DNA of 64,000 nucleotides from assembly GCF_001306115.1 (NCBI RefSeq), contig NZ_LGCL01000016.1:293092-357091 (forward strand), written 5' to 3'. A model generated the notes under the pieces. The model had not been told where the DNA came from. It did no database searches and saw only the letters and a program-made list of their open reading frames with translations. Origin of the DNA: Ornatilinea apprima (GTDB lineage: Bacteria; Chloroflexota; Anaerolineae; Anaerolineales; Anaerolineaceae). The position numbers were made by a program, and so were the translations under genes. Shown in pieces: positions 1 through 8,836 of this stretch (the first letter of the stretch is position 1; each line of letters begins with the position of its first letter).

Positions 1-2
1 AA

Positions 3-653
3 CAATTTCAGATTCCTGTCGCGGTGATCTCAAATGCCGCTTTGATTGACCGGCCTGAAGTGCGGGAAGAATTGTCGGCCGCGGATTGGGTTTCTCTAAA
101 AGTAGACACTGTTGATGATCTGGAATGGAAGAAAATAAATCGTCCGCAGGGTCATTTGGTTTTGTCTGCGCTACTCAACGGCATGATGGATTTCAAGCGT
201 ATGTTCTCAGGCACGCTGGTTACCGAAACCATGCTGGTGTCTGGAATCAATGAAAGCCAAGACTCTCTCCAGCGATTGGCAGCCTACTTATTGAAGCTTC
301 AGCCTTCGCGTTCCTTCCTTTCCATCCCAACCCGCCCACCGGCTGAAACCTGGGTAAAATCACCGGAGGCAGGGCAGTTGGGAAGCATCCTGGAATTTTT
401 CGCTGAGCGAGTACCCTTTATGGATTTATTGTTTGAAGCAGAGGCTGCTGATTTTCATTCAACCGGCAGCTTTGTTGATGACCTGCTGGCTATCACTGCT
501 GTCCATCCAATTCGCGAACGCGCATTGCGAAAAATGGTAGAACAAGCCGGGGAAGACTGGTCAACCGTGGAGAGACTTGTTGCAGAAGCGCGGATGATTG
601 CGATCCCCTATCGCGAAGAGGTTTTCTTCCTGCGTAAACACGCAGAAAAATAG
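3..653 (+). CDS. Radical SAM protein (MoaA-like, COG0731 type), C-terminal part
   Basis: The reading frame is open from base 3, so the gene starts outside the window and only about 216 C-terminal residues are present. The GTG at 24 is internal. The first residues (IPVAVISNAALI, then PEVREEL and AADWVSLKVD) match the strand where radical SAM proteins of the MoaA-like COG0731 group carry a TNGxL motif. INRP, an ETMLVSGIN segment and PTRPPAE follow, also typical of that group. The CxxxCxxC cluster motif would lie upstream and cannot be checked. Such enzymes cleave S-adenosylmethionine at a 4Fe-4S cluster; the substrate here is unknown. Family assignment is fairly safe, function is open. Confidence 0.7.
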   Translation, partial: QFQIPVAVISNAALIDRPEVREELSAADWVSLKVDTVDDLEWKKINRPQGHLVLSALLNGMMDFKRMFSGTLVTETMLVSGINESQDSLQRLAAYLLKLQPSRSFLSIPTRPPAETWVKSPEAGQLGSILEFFAERVPFMDLLFEAEAADFHSTGSFVDDLLAITAVHPIRERALRKMVEQAGEDWSTVERLVAEARMIAIPYREEVFFLRKHAEK

Positions 654-706
654 GAGCGAAAGCCCTGATTGGAGGAAAAGAAAGGTATGGTATTCTATTT
701 CTCGCT

Positions 707-712
707 TATAAT
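707..712 (+). promoter_or_regulatory. Perfect -10 hexamer directly before a start codon
   Basis: TATAAT stands 6 bases upstream of the ATG at 719, so transcription would begin at or next to the start codon. No good -35 is visible 16-18 bases upstream. No Shine-Dalgarno sequence stands directly before 719. A leaderless mRNA is one reading. The other is an 11-codon ORF at 687-722, preceded by GGAGG at 671-675, whose TGA overlaps the 719 ATG as ATGA. Confidence 0.35.
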
Positions 713-718
713 GAGCAA

Positions 719-1804
719 ATGAATACAACCATCCCCACTTCTTTTTCTACGGATTCTGTCTACCGGCGGCTGGCGCGCGTGTTGGATGAGCTGCCGAACC
801 GTTTTCCCGCGGCGGAGGACGAGTCGGATCTGCGCCTGCTGGCCAAGTTGTTCAGCGAGCCCGAAGCGGAACTGGCGGCGCAGTTATCACTTGACCTGGA
901 AACCCCGGCACAGATCGCCGGGCGGTTGGGGCGCGATATGCGCGAGACGGCCGGTTTGCTGAAAGAGATGTCCAGAAAAGGGCTGATCACTATCGGCAAG
1001 ACCAAAGAGGGGCGGCTGGGGTTTGGCTTGATGCCCTTTGTGGTGGGAATTTATGAAGCGCAGGTCAACCGCATGGACGCGGAAATGGCCGAGCTGTATG
1101 AAGCCTACTATCAATCGGCTTTCCACCGCGCGCTGCTGGAGCAGCCTCAGGTTCACCGCGTGATTCCAGTCGGCGAAAGCGTGAAGAATAATATGGAAGT
1201 GCGCCCGTTTGAGAGCGCGTCCGAGATTGTCAATATGGCGCAGTCGTGGGGCGTGGTAGACTGCATCTGCCGCACGCAAAAAGCTCTGATCGGTAAACCC
1301 TGCGGCCATCCGCTGGATGTGTGCATGATTTTGAGCACCCAGCCCAACGCCTTTGATAACAACGTGACCGGCATCCGCATGCAAACCCAGGAAGAAGCGC
1401 TGCAAACCTTGCAGCGCGCGGCGCAAGCCGGCCTGGTGCACTGTGTGAGCAACCATCAGCGCGAGCTGTGGTATATCTGCAATTGCTGTACCTGCTCTTG
1501 CGGTGTGCTGCGCGGGATGGCCGAAATGGGAATCGCGAATGTGGTGGCGCGCTCGGCGTTTGTCAACCAGGTGGACGAGAGCTTGTGCGTTGGCTGCGGG
1601 GAGTGCATGCAGGCTTGCCAGTTTAGCGCCCTGACGCTGGAAGACGTGATCCGCGTGGACGCGATGCGCTGTGTGGGCTGCGGCCTGTGCGTGCCGGTTT
1701 GCCCGCAAGACGCCTTGAGCCTGGTGCGCCGACCCGGAGAAGAAGATCCGCCGCCGACGGAAGAGGACTGGCGGCAGGTGCGCCGGTCCGCTCATCTCCA
1801 TTAA
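719..1804 (+). CDS. Winged-helix and 2x[4Fe-4S] ferredoxin-domain protein
   Basis: The protein has 361 residues. Residues about 35-105 look like a winged-helix domain (ETPAQIAGRLG, then a recognition-helix-like segment). A middle domain carries Cys at 182, 184, 195 and 202, and a dense group at 254, 256, 257, 259 and 261. The C-terminus holds two classic ferredoxin motifs: C290-x2-C-x2-C-x3-C and C318-x2-C-x2-C-x3-C followed by P. The last two motifs should bind two 4Fe-4S clusters. The earlier cysteines could hold one more metal centre (inference). Role unknown: it could be a redox-sensing regulator or an electron carrier tied to a partner enzyme. It is followed by a strong terminator, so it is probably a single-gene unit. 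Start chosen at ATG 719, the first in-frame ATG. Confidence 0.75.
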   Translation: MNTTIPTSFSTDSVYRRLARVLDELPNRFPAAEDESDLRLLAKLFSEPEAELAAQLSLDLETPAQIAGRLGRDMRETAGLLKEMSRKGLITIGKTKEGRLGFGLMPFVVGIYEAQVNRMDAEMAELYEAYYQSAFHRALLEQPQVHRVIPVGESVKNNMEVRPFESASEIVNMAQSWGVVDCICRTQKALIGKPCGHPLDVCMILSTQPNAFDNNVTGIRMQTQEEALQTLQRAAQAGLVHCVSNHQRELWYICNCCTCSCGVLRGMAEMGIANVVARSAFVNQVDESLCVGCGECMQACQFSALTLEDVIRVDAMRCVGCGLCVPVCPQDALSLVRRPGEEDPPPTEEDWRQVRRSAHLH

Positions 1805-1820
1805 ACACCAGAAAAGAAGA

Positions 1821-1850
1821 AAACCGGCCTGAAAGGCCGGTTCTTTGTCT
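1821..1850 (+). terminator. Rho-independent terminator
   Basis: A perfect 9-bp stem (AACCGGCCT at 1822-1830, AGGCCGGTT at 1834-1842) with loop GAA is followed by TTCTTTGT. It lies just after the ferredoxin gene and just before the end of the convergent epimerase gene. Confidence 0.8.
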
Positions 1851-1865
1851 TCATGGAAATGCAAT

Positions 1866-2903
1866 TTAGAAAAACACCTTGAACAGCTTGAGCGCCTGCT
1901 GCTTCCAGGGGACGCGGTGGGTTACGCCTTCGCCTTCGGTGAAGCCGTCTTTATTTTCCAGGTACCATTGGTAATTGCGCAGCATGGCCTCCTGGTTGGA
2001 GTACTGCGGGTCGAAGCCCAACACCTTCTGGGCTTTTTCGATTGAAACAAACGAATCTTTGGAAGCAGTCTCGTAGATCCAGGGGTAGAGGGGGGATAAT
2101 TTCATGGCTTCCAGCACCTTCAGGGCAAGGATGACCGGCCCAACCGGGAAGGGGATGATGCGCTTGCCAAACCCGGCGGCATCCAGCACGGCCTGATAAT
2201 CCTGCTTCATGGTGGTGTAGCGCGCCGCGCCAATGTTGAACGTGTCGTTCACCGCGTCCGCGTCGAGGGTGATGCAGGCATGGATGGCGCGGCACAGGTC
2301 TTCCACGTCGAGGAGCTGGTAGCGATTGTTTCCGGAACCGATCATGGGGAAATGGCGGCCTTCGCTGGCCCATTCATAGAAAATGGCGAAGACGCCCAAC
2401 CGTTCCGGCCCCACAAAAGACTTGGGGCGCAAGACGGGCACACACATCCCTTTATCGCGAAATTCATGGCAGATTTCTTCGGCTTTGACTTTGGCCTCAC
2501 CATAAGGCCCCACGCCGATCATTTTGTCCGTTTCATACAGCGGATGGTGGTCGGGAACGCCGTACACAGCGGTAGAAGAAATATGAATGAAGCGCTTGAC
2601 GCCGTATTCCAACGCCTGTTCAAACAGAATACGGGTGCCTTCCACATCGGTGGAGTAAATTTCTTCGGGGGTGTAGAGCGGCAGGGCGGCGGCGGTGTGA
2701 ATAACAATATCCGCGCCTTGCATGCTGCGTTTCACCGCCTCACGGTCGCGGATGTCTCCTTGCAGGAAGGTGATTTGATCACGTTCCGGGTAAGTAAAGT
2801 CCACCAGGTCGATGCCAGAAATGTCTTCATATCCCTGTGCAAGCAGGTACCGCACCAGATTGATGCTGAGAAATCCGCTGATGCCGGTGATATAAATTTT
2901 CAT
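1866..2903 (-). CDS. NAD-dependent epimerase/dehydratase (extended SDR)
   Basis: The protein has 345 residues with the extended short-chain dehydrogenase fold. TGISGFLS at 6-13 fits the nucleotide-binding glycine motif, although the third glycine position is altered. An acidic residue follows in GDIRD at 49-53. The catalytic pair is Y134 and K138 in YGEAK, with S109-S110-T111 in place. Family members epimerise, reduce or dehydrate nucleotide sugars or related alcohols; the substrate cannot be read from sequence. A Shine-Dalgarno GAGGAA stands 8 bases before ATG 2903. No sugar genes sit beside it, so the assignment stays at family level. Confidence 0.8.
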   Translation of the reverse strand: MKIYITGISGFLSINLVRYLLAQGYEDISGIDLVDFTYPERDQITFLQGDIRDREAVKRSMQGADIVIHTAAALPLYTPEEIYSTDVEGTRILFEQALEYGVKRFIHISSTAVYGVPDHHPLYETDKMIGVGPYGEAKVKAEEICHEFRDKGMCVPVLRPKSFVGPERLGVFAIFYEWASEGRHFPMIGSGNNRYQLLDVEDLCRAIHACITLDADAVNDTFNIGAARYTTMKQDYQAVLDAAGFGKRIIPFPVGPVILALKVLEAMKLSPLYPWIYETASKDSFVSIEKAQKVLGFDPQYSNQEAMLRNYQWYLENKDGFTEGEGVTHRVPWKQQALKLFKVFF

Positions 2904-2928
2904 AGTTTAGTTCCTCTTTCATTGCAGA

Positions 2929-2957
2929 ATTATCCTGCAAAAATCCGCGAATGATAA
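2929..2957 (-). promoter_or_regulatory. Candidate promoter of the epimerase gene with flanking inverted repeat
   Basis: On the minus strand, TTATCA (2952-2957) and GATAAT (2929-2934) are separated by exactly 17 bp. The -10 box is enclosed by the inverted repeat TTGCAG (2922-2927) and CTGCAA (2935-2940), a possible operator. Confidence 0.4.
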
Positions 2958-2987
2958 AGATTGCCCCAAAAATTAGTTTGTCTTACC

Positions 2988-3035
2988 GCATTATAATGCA
3001 ATCCGCGATGGGATTAGAATTACAGTATTGTAATT
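2988..3035. promoter_or_regulatory. Two palindromes in the divergent intergenic region
   Basis: GCATTATAATGC (2988-2999) is a perfect 12-bp palindrome containing TATAAT. At 3018-3035, AATTACA and TGTAATT form a 7-bp inverted repeat around GTAT. Both look like dimeric repressor sites. They lie in the 386-bp gap between the epimerase (minus) and the ferritin-like gene (plus). The rest of that gap has no supported gene. Confidence 0.35.
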
Positions 3036-3198
3036 TCCTTGAAATACCTGAGGGCCGTGCTCACAACCCCCTGGACTTAAAGAACAACCGATCGGCCAGG
3101 TAGGAAGGGAATACCGTCTTACAAGTAAAGAAATAGTTGAAAAAGTCCAAATTCGACCAATAAATAACGAAGAAGCATTTTTCTTCGCGTGAATTGTG

Positions 3199-3204
3199 TA
3201 TAAT
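3199..3204 (+). promoter_or_regulatory. -10 element for the ferritin-like gene
   Basis: TATAAT within TGTGTATAATAAATG, about 85 bases before the start codon. No convincing -35 is seen 17 bp upstream, so an activator may be needed or the hexamer may be chance. Confidence 0.35.
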
Positions 3205-3289
3205 AAATGAGAACCTGGAGATATATAAACCGTTGCTTGAATAGGCGGAAAGTCCGGATTCAAAATCAATTCACACGAGGAGGAAACGT

Positions 3290-3787
3290 ATGGGTACTAA
3301 AGGACGATCTATCGTCGGTATGGATGTAGATGAATTATTGGCAACTCTCAACCGCGCGTTCGCAGATGAATGGCTGGCCTACTACCAGTATTGGCTGGGC
3401 GCGAAAGTGGTGAAAGGCCCGATGAAAGACGCGGTTGCTTCTGAGCTGCTTTTGCATGCCACCGAAGAACTGTCCCACGCGGACATGCTCGCCGCGCGTA
3501 TCATCCAACTGGGCGGCACGCCATTGATTACCCCGGAAGAGTGGTTCAAGAACACCCACTGCGGTTATGACGCGCCCACGGATGCCTTTGTGAAAGAAAT
3601 TTTGGCCCAGAACATCAAGGGCGAGCAGTGCGCCATCGATGTGTACCAGAAGGTACTGGAGATGGTCAAGGACAAAGACCCCGTAACTTACAATATTGTC
3701 CTGACCATTCTGGAGCAAGAAGTGGAGCACGAAGAAGACTTGCAGTCACTGGATGAAGACATTGAAATGCTGATGATTCGCAAGTAA
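3290..3787 (+). CDS. Ferritin-like diiron protein (Dps/bacterioferritin-like)
   Basis: The protein has 165 residues in a four-helix ferritin-like fold. Diiron ligands are visible: E27 in the first helix, E60-x2-H63 in EELSH, E112, and E144-x2-H147 in EVEH. This E/ExxH/E/ExxH layout belongs to the ferritin, bacterioferritin and Dps-like families, which oxidise Fe(II) and store iron or protect against peroxide. The length is close to bacterioferritin. The haem methionine was not identified. A strong Shine-Dalgarno (GAGGAGGAA) precedes ATG 3290. The gene is monocistronic, with its own terminator. A nonferritin oxygen-reducing role is also possible. Confidence 0.8.
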   Translation: MGTKGRSIVGMDVDELLATLNRAFADEWLAYYQYWLGAKVVKGPMKDAVASELLLHATEELSHADMLAARIIQLGGTPLITPEEWFKNTHCGYDAPTDAFVKEILAQNIKGEQCAIDVYQKVLEMVKDKDPVTYNIVLTILEQEVEHEEDLQSLDEDIEMLMIRK

Positions 3788-3801
3788 AGAATTTCAACAA
3801 C

Positions 3802-3838
3802 AACCGGACGGTTGATTGGCCGTCCGGTTTTGTTTTTA
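3802..3838 (+). terminator. Rho-independent terminator
   Basis: A perfect 10-bp stem, AACCGGACGG (3802-3811) with CCGTCCGGTT (3820-3829), has an 8-base loop and runs into TTTTGTTTTT. It closes the ferritin-like gene. Confidence 0.85.
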
Positions 3839-3918
3839 ATCGGGTTTGGGTGTTTCTGATTGTCTGAAAGTTCTACTGAATTGAAATAAGCAGCTTTTTG
3901 GGTGAAAGCTATCCAATT

Positions 3919-4563
3919 TTATATCGCTGTGGGAATGGCCTGCGCCCAGGCCTCAATCTGCGGCCAGTTGCGGTAATCACCTTCCGGCACCTGCATGGAC
4001 GAAACCACCATCTTTTCAAGCAGGTTCAGGTGAGACAAATTGATCGTACCGGCGAACAGGCCTTCGCTTTGCGGTTTGACCACCGCCCGCGCGGGGATCA
4101 GGTAATCGCTGACGATTTTGCGGTTTTCATCCGTATCTTCGCGAAGGGTCATGCAGGCAATAAATATATGAAACGACTTGTTCTGTAAGGCGGACTGATT
4201 CTTCTCGATAAAGTCCATGGCTTTGGGAATGATTTTTCCGATGTAGATTCCGCTGCCGACGATCACGGTGGCGTACGCGCTCAGATCGTTGACCTGTTCG
4301 ACAGGCATCACATCCACGGCCAGGCCCTGGTTTGCATATTGCTCGCCAATATGAGTCGCGATGCCCGCCGCTGTACCGGCTTTGGTGGCGTATGCGATTA
4401 AGATGCGATTCAATCCGTTGGATTCCGTAGAGAAGGTGGGCTTCTCCAGGGGAGGGCGGTAGGTCGCCACCAGGCTGGTGCCGCCGCACAAGACGACCCC
4501 GCTAGCCGCGCCGATGAGCAGGCCTTTTTTCAGGAAATTGCGGCGAGAAATCGGTTCAGACAT
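3919..4563 (-). CDS. Tat-exported flavodoxin-domain protein
   Basis: The protein has 214 residues. The N-terminus is a twin-arginine signal, SRRNFLK at 6-12, followed by a hydrophobic stretch (about 14-34). There is no good lipobox (Cys follows Leu), so it may remain membrane-anchored or be cleaved. The flavodoxin domain starts near 52, with an FMN-phosphate loop in YATKAGTAA (58-66) and the second FMN loop near VGSGIYIGK. The family includes protoporphyrinogen oxidase HemG-like flavodoxins. Start 4563 was chosen over an upstream in-frame codon because GGAGG stands 6 bases before it and it places the Tat motif correctly. A paralogue without signal lies at 42907-43518; both end near GDYRNW. 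Substrate unknown. Confidence 0.75.
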   Translation of the reverse strand: MSEPISRRNFLKKGLLIGAASGVVLCGGTSLVATYRPPLEKPTFSTESNGLNRILIAYATKAGTAAGIATHIGEQYANQGLAVDVMPVEQVNDLSAYATVIVGSGIYIGKIIPKAMDFIEKNQSALQNKSFHIFIACMTLREDTDENRKIVSDYLIPARAVVKPQSEGLFAGTINLSHLNLLEKMVVSSMQVPEGDYRNWPQIEAWAQAIPTAI

Positions 4564-4665
4564 TTGACCTCCACAGAGACAATCCAGTTTCGCTGCAACA
4601 GTACCGTCCAAACTTTATTCTACTGGTAAATTCTTGTTCTTGATAGTGATCTTAAGCAGCAATGA

Positions 4666-5439
4666 TTATGATAGAGAGTTCTGGTTATTTTTCTGAAAAA
4701 CCGGGCCGTCTTTGCAGGTCAGCCAGCCCTGCGGCACGCCGGTTTGCTGGCAAATCTCGGGGTCAAGCTCGCAAGAGCCGCACAAGCCCATGCCGCAGCG
4801 AATTAAGGCTTCCCAGGAAAGCTGGCAGTTGATGGACTTTTCTTCGCACAGGCGCGCGACCGCCACCAGCATGGGCACCGGACCGCAGGCATAAACGGTA
4901 TCGGGTGAAAAGGTCTCGATGGCGGCTTGAACCGCCTGGGTTACCAGACCTTTCTCGCCCGCCGAACCGTCATCGGTGGTGATCCGGGTGCGGCAGCCGG
5001 CGCTTTCAAACGCAGAAACCAGCATTAAATCCGCCTGGCCGCGCGCGCCCAGGCAGACCTGCACTTCCTCTCCGCGGGCCAAAAGGGTTTGCGCCAGGTA
5101 GAAGAGCGGCGCGGCGCCGTACCCGCCGCCGACCAGCAAATGCCGCCTGCCGCCGGGCTGGTAGCCGCTGCCCAGCGGGCCGCGGACCCACACCCGCTCT
5201 CCAATCTTCAATTGGCAAAGCGCCTGGCTGACTGGCCCAACCGCCACCACGGTGATCTTTAGCGGATCACTGCCGGCGATACTGAAGGGCTTTTCGCCAA
5301 CCTCCGGCAGCCAGGCCATCAGGTATTGGCCGGGCTGCGCGTGGGTCAGCGGGCGGTCAAAGACCAATGAGCGCGCGCGCTCATTTTCCATTTGAATGTC
5401 AACAATTCTTAACGGCGAGAAACTCAAAGGGGTGGTCAT
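4666..5439 (-). CDS. pyrK: Dihydroorotate dehydrogenase electron-transfer subunit
   Basis: The protein has 257 residues. It carries FAD and a 2Fe-2S cluster and passes electrons from PyrD to NAD+ in class 1B dihydroorotate dehydrogenase. Visible features are KPFSIAG (50-56, FAD site), [12 protein letters not shown] (101-112, NAD site), and the C-terminal cluster ligands C215, C220 and C223 in [10 protein letters not shown] with C242 in WLTCKDG. Its ATG at 5439 overlaps the pyrD TGA as ATGA, so translation is probably coupled. An upstream in-frame start inside pyrD was rejected. It is the last gene of the pyr operon. Confidence 0.92.
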   Translation of the reverse strand: MTTPLSFSPLRIVDIQMENERARSLVFDRPLTHAQPGQYLMAWLPEVGEKPFSIAGSDPLKITVVAVGPVSQALCQLKIGERVWVRGPLGSGYQPGGRRHLLVGGGYGAAPLFYLAQTLLARGEEVQVCLGARGQADLMLVSAFESAGCRTRITTDDGSAGEKGLVTQAVQAAIETFSPDTVYACGPVPMLVAVARLCEEKSINCQLSWEALIRCGMGLCGSCELDPEICQQTGVPQGWLTCKDGPVFQKNNQNSLS

Positions 5440-6359
5440 TGAATGGCTATGCCTCGCATTTCTTCGATGGATGAATATCCGGCCGCTTGCATCCATTCGG
5501 CCAGCTCGCTGACGATGGCGTCGAACACCTCTGGACCGCGGTACCAGGCCGCGCTGCCAATGCCCACGGCCGATGCCCCGGCCATGATCATCTCGGCCGC
5601 GTCGCGCCCGGTGGTGATGCCGCCGGTGCCGATGATTGGCACTTTCACCGCGCGGGCAATTTCGGCCACGCAGCGCAGGGCGATGGGTTTGAGCGCTGGG
5701 CCGGAGATGCCGCCCATTTTGTTGGCCAGCACGGGTCTGCCCGCGTCGGCGTCGATGACCATACCCGGCATGGTATTGACGGCGGTGATGGCGTCCGCGC
5801 CAGCCTCTACCACCGCGCGGGCGATCCGCGCGATTACCGGCACGTTGGGGGCCAGTTTGACGCTGATGGGGATATCCGTGGCGGCTTTCACCGCCGCGGT
5901 CACCGCCGCGGCGGTCTCAGGCAGGCCGGCGAAAGGTGTGCCAAATTCATCGCCCACGTTGGGGCAGGAGATATTCACTTCGATCAGGTCAGGCAGCGCT
6001 GCAGAGACTTTGCGCGCCACTTCGGCAAAGGCTTCCACGCTGGGGGCGAAGATGCTGGCAATCAGCGGCACACCCAGCGGGCGCAGGCGCTGTGCCGAAG
6101 CAGTCAGGTGGCGGGTTTCCTCCTCAATGCCGGGGTTGGTCAGGCCGATGGCGTTGATCAATCCGCCGCCCCAATCCAGGCAGACTGGATTGGGATGGCC
6201 GGCGCGTGGCTCGGGTCCGCAGCTTTTCGAGGTAACCGCCCCGGCCCCGGCGCGGGCAACACGCTCGAGCAAGGTGGGGCTGGTGCCTAAAATGCCCGAA
6301 GCCAGCACGGTAGGGTTCTTCAGGTGAAGGTTTAAGAAGGCACAGGATAAATCGGTCAT
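5436..6359 (-). CDS. pyrD: Dihydroorotate dehydrogenase, class 1B catalytic subunit
   Basis: The protein has 307 residues. It oxidises dihydroorotate to orotate with FMN, the fourth step of UMP synthesis. The catalytic base is Cys132 in VNISCPN, as in class 1 enzymes. A lysine in TSKSCG (42-47) and the C-terminal phosphate-binding segments IIGTGGI and VGIGSA complete the TIM barrel. The adjoining pyrK makes this class 1B (NAD-linked) and cytosolic. ATG 6359 lies 5 bases after the pyrFE stop and gives the usual N-terminus; an earlier in-frame start inside pyrFE is less likely. Confidence 0.93.
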   Translation of the reverse strand: MTDLSCAFLNLHLKNPTVLASGILGTSPTLLERVARAGAGAVTSKSCGPEPRAGHPNPVCLDWGGGLINAIGLTNPGIEEETRHLTASAQRLRPLGVPLIASIFAPSVEAFAEVARKVSAALPDLIEVNISCPNVGDEFGTPFAGLPETAAAVTAAVKAATDIPISVKLAPNVPVIARIARAVVEAGADAITAVNTMPGMVIDADAGRPVLANKMGGISGPALKPIALRCVAEIARAVKVPIIGTGGITTGRDAAEMIMAGASAVGIGSAAWYRGPEVFDAIVSELAEWMQAAGYSSIEEMRGIAIQ

Positions 6360-6364
6360 AGATA

Positions 6365-7774
6365 TCAGGCCTGCTCCAGGTAGGCCCACACTTCCTGGTA
6401 GGTGGGCGCGTCAATCAGGTTTTGCTCCCGCAACAAGGTGAGGATCTCGCGGATGGTAACCACAGCGTGCAGGGTAAGGTTGGCGGAGCGATGCAGTTCT
6501 TCGCGCCCGCCTTGCTCGCGGTCAACCAGCACAATCACGTCGCGCACCTGCAGCCCGGCCTGCTGGAGGGTCTCGGCGGCTTTGATGATGCTGCCGCCGC
6601 TGGTAACCACGTCTTCCAGCATCACGGCCGTTTGCCCAGGGGTATACGCGCCTTCAATCGCCTGGCCGGTGCCGTATTGTTTCACTTCTTTACGTGGGTA
6701 GATCATGGGCTGTTGCAGGCGGGCTGCCACTACAGCGGTAGCGGGCAGGGCGGCGTAGGGCACGCCGGCCAGCAGGTCGTAGGAGATGGTTCGCGCTAAT
6801 TGCGCGTAGCCGTTGACTACCATTTCAAATAACGCGGGGAAGGAGATCACCCTCCGCAGGTCAATGTAAATGGGGGAAGACTTTCCGGAGGCCAGGGTGA
6901 ATTGGCCGAACTTGATGCAGCCGGTTTCAAAGAGGCTGGCGACCAGTTTCTCTTTATAACTTCGCGCTTTGGAGAAGGTGGCAGCCTGCTGGCGCAGTGT
7001 GTTGATCTGGTCGCGCAGCTCAATAGCCGCCTGGCGCGGGTCGGCGGCTGCGATCACCCCGCGGGATACGGGCAGGATCAGGCCTTTGCCGTCGGGGCGC
7101 AGACCGGCTTTCAGGGCCGCTTCCAGGTCGCCGCCCTGCGCGCCCACACCGGGCGCCAAAATCCAATGTTCGGGGCAGCGCGCGCGCACCGCGGCCATTG
7201 CTTCGGGCTGGGTGGCGCCCACTACAAACCCAATCTGGTCCGCGCCGCCCCAGGTTTTGGATGTCTCCGCGATCAATTCGTATAGCGCGGGCTGGCCGTG
7301 ATGCTGCACCTGGGCTGCCGAGGGGTTGGAGGTGTGGCAGAGGATGAAGGCCGCTTTACCTTCCGTTTTGAGGAAGGGCTTGATGCTGTCTTCTCCGAGA
7401 TACGGCGAGAGGGTAACTGCGTCGGCGTGCCACTGCTGGTAGGCGGCGTTGGCGTAGGCCTGCGCGGTAGAGCCAATGTCGCCGCGCTTGGCGTCCAACA
7501 GATGCGGGATGCCTTCGGGGATCAGGGATACCGTGCGCTGCAAGGCGCGAAGCCCAGCCAGGCCGTATTGTTCGTAAAAGGCAAAATTGGGCTTGTAACA
7601 GCACACCACTTCGTGTGTTTGCTCAATGATGCGCTGCCCCCAGGCCACCAGCTGCGATTCGATCTCGGCGGGGTCGCTGACCCCTTTGAGCGATTCGAGC
7701 TGTGGATCTAACCCCACGCACAACAGGCTGTTGTTGCGTTCAATCGCGGCTTCCAGTTTTTCAAAAAATGACAT
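6365..7774 (-). CDS. pyrFE: Fused orotidine-5'-phosphate decarboxylase / orotate phosphoribosyltransferase
   Basis: The protein has 469 residues in two domains. Residues 1 to about 270 are an OMP decarboxylase with the catalytic motif [10 protein letters not shown] (94-103) and GVGAQGGD (209-216). Residues about 275-469 are an orotate phosphoribosyltransferase with the catalytic loop RKEVKQYG (361-368) and PRPP motif [11 protein letters not shown] (385-395). The two enzymes catalyse consecutive steps, orotate to OMP to UMP. The order is the reverse of animal UMP synthase. A strong AGGAGG precedes ATG 7774. No stop or frameshift separates the domains, so the fusion is real in this sequence. 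Confidence 0.93.
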   Translation of the reverse strand: MSFFEKLEAAIERNNSLLCVGLDPQLESLKGVSDPAEIESQLVAWGQRIIEQTHEVVCCYKPNFAFYEQYGLAGLRALQRTVSLIPEGIPHLLDAKRGDIGSTAQAYANAAYQQWHADAVTLSPYLGEDSIKPFLKTEGKAAFILCHTSNPSAAQVQHHGQPALYELIAETSKTWGGADQIGFVVGATQPEAMAAVRARCPEHWILAPGVGAQGGDLEAALKAGLRPDGKGLILPVSRGVIAAADPRQAAIELRDQINTLRQQAATFSKARSYKEKLVASLFETGCIKFGQFTLASGKSSPIYIDLRRVISFPALFEMVVNGYAQLARTISYDLLAGVPYAALPATAVVAARLQQPMIYPRKEVKQYGTGQAIEGAYTPGQTAVMLEDVVTSGGSIIKAAETLQQAGLQVRDVIVLVDREQGGREELHRSANLTLHAVVTIREILTLLREQNLIDAPTYQEVWAYLEQA

Positions 7775-7807
7775 CCTCAGCCTCCTTTCCCCTTGAATGA
7801 ATACGGA

Positions 7808-8803
7808 TCAGGCCTGCCCCAACACGGCAGCCAGCAGCGCCATGCGCACATACATGCCATTTTTTACCTGGCGGAAGTAAGCGGCGCGTGGGTCTTTGTC
7901 GACGGTGTAATGGATTTCGCCAACGCGCGGAAGGGGGTGCATGACGACCATCTTGTCTTTCGCGTTTGCCATCACCTCAGGGGTGATTTCAAAGTAGTTT
8001 TTCACCTCTTCGTATTGCGCCATGTCGGTAAAGCGTTCTTTCTGGATGCGGGTAACATAGAGCACGTCCACGTCTTTGATCACGTCTTCCACGCGGTCGG
8101 TTTCGCGCACGTCAATGCCTTTGTCAATCAGCTCGTTCATCATGCCCAGTGGCAGGCGCAGCACATCCGGCGAGACCAGACGCAGGCTGATATCGTAATT
8201 CATCAACAGTTTGGTCAGGCTGTGCACGGTGCGGCCGTTGCGAAGGTCGCCAACCATGGCGACGCGCAGCCCATTCAGGCTGCCCAATTCTTTGCGGATG
8301 GTATACAAATCCAGCAGGGCCTGGGTGGGGTGCTCGCCAGCGCCATCACCGGCGTTGATCACCGGCACGCCGGAGTACTTGGCGGTTTTGGCCACCGAGC
8401 CGATCTCGGGATGGCGCAGGACAATCACGTCCGAATACTGCTCAAGGGTGATGATCGTGTCGACCAGGCTTTCACCTTTGGAAACCGAGGAGTATTGAAT
8501 ACCCTGGGTGATCGGAATGACATTGCCGCCCAGGCGTTCCATGGCGGCGATGAAGGACGCGCTGGTGCGGGTGCTGGGCTCGTAGAATACGCAGGCCAGG
8601 GTATAGCCATGCAGCAGGTCGCAAGCGCCCACTGTTTCCACCATTTCACTCATTTCGTCCGTGCGGGTAAAAATGTAAGCCAGGCCGTCGCGGTCGAACT
8701 GGTCTACCGACAAAATGTCTTTCTTGAAGAAACCATTTTGGAAACCGGGTTTTCGCGACATTTTGGTCAGGTCAAACAGTTTGGGCAGGTCGATACTATT
8801 CAT
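7808..8803 (-). CDS. pyrB: Aspartate carbamoyltransferase catalytic chain
   Basis: The protein has 331 residues. It condenses carbamoyl phosphate with aspartate, the committed step of pyrimidine synthesis. Carbamoyl-phosphate site: [12 protein letters not shown] (73-84). A second conserved segment is HPTQALLD (158-165), and the HPLPR segment lies near the C-terminus. The N-terminus is about 20 residues longer than usual. No regulatory chain gene (pyrI) is next to it. GAGGAG stands 7-8 bases before ATG 8803. It is separated from pyrC by a hairpin with a T-tract. Confidence 0.93.
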   Translation of the reverse strand: MNSIDLPKLFDLTKMSRKPGFQNGFFKKDILSVDQFDRDGLAYIFTRTDEMSEMVETVGACDLLHGYTLACVFYEPSTRTSASFIAAMERLGGNVIPITQGIQYSSVSKGESLVDTIITLEQYSDVIVLRHPEIGSVAKTAKYSGVPVINAGDGAGEHPTQALLDLYTIRKELGSLNGLRVAMVGDLRNGRTVHSLTKLLMNYDISLRLVSPDVLRLPLGMMNELIDKGIDVRETDRVEDVIKDVDVLYVTRIQKERFTDMAQYEEVKNYFEITPEVMANAKDKMVVMHPLPRVGEIHYTVDKDPRAAYFRQVKNGMYVRMALLAAVLGQA

Positions 8804-8836
8804 GTCTTTATGCTCCTCAGCAAAATTTGATTTTTT

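Noticed and set aside
887..1864. 325-codon ORF on the minus strand
   Set aside because: It is antisense to the ferredoxin gene, has a His/Ala-rich composition from frame shadowing, and shows no ribosome site or motif.
2991..3269. 92-codon minus ORF in the ferritin upstream region
   Set aside because: It covers promoter and operator sequence, its composition is unlike the neighbours, and it has no ribosome site.
5443..6327. Long plus-strand ORFs over pyrD (294 and 267 codons)
   Set aside because: They are antisense shadows of a gene with complete dihydroorotate dehydrogenase motifs.
7793..8830. 345-codon plus-strand ORF
   Set aside because: It is antisense to pyrB and has a His/Val/Phe-rich shadow composition.
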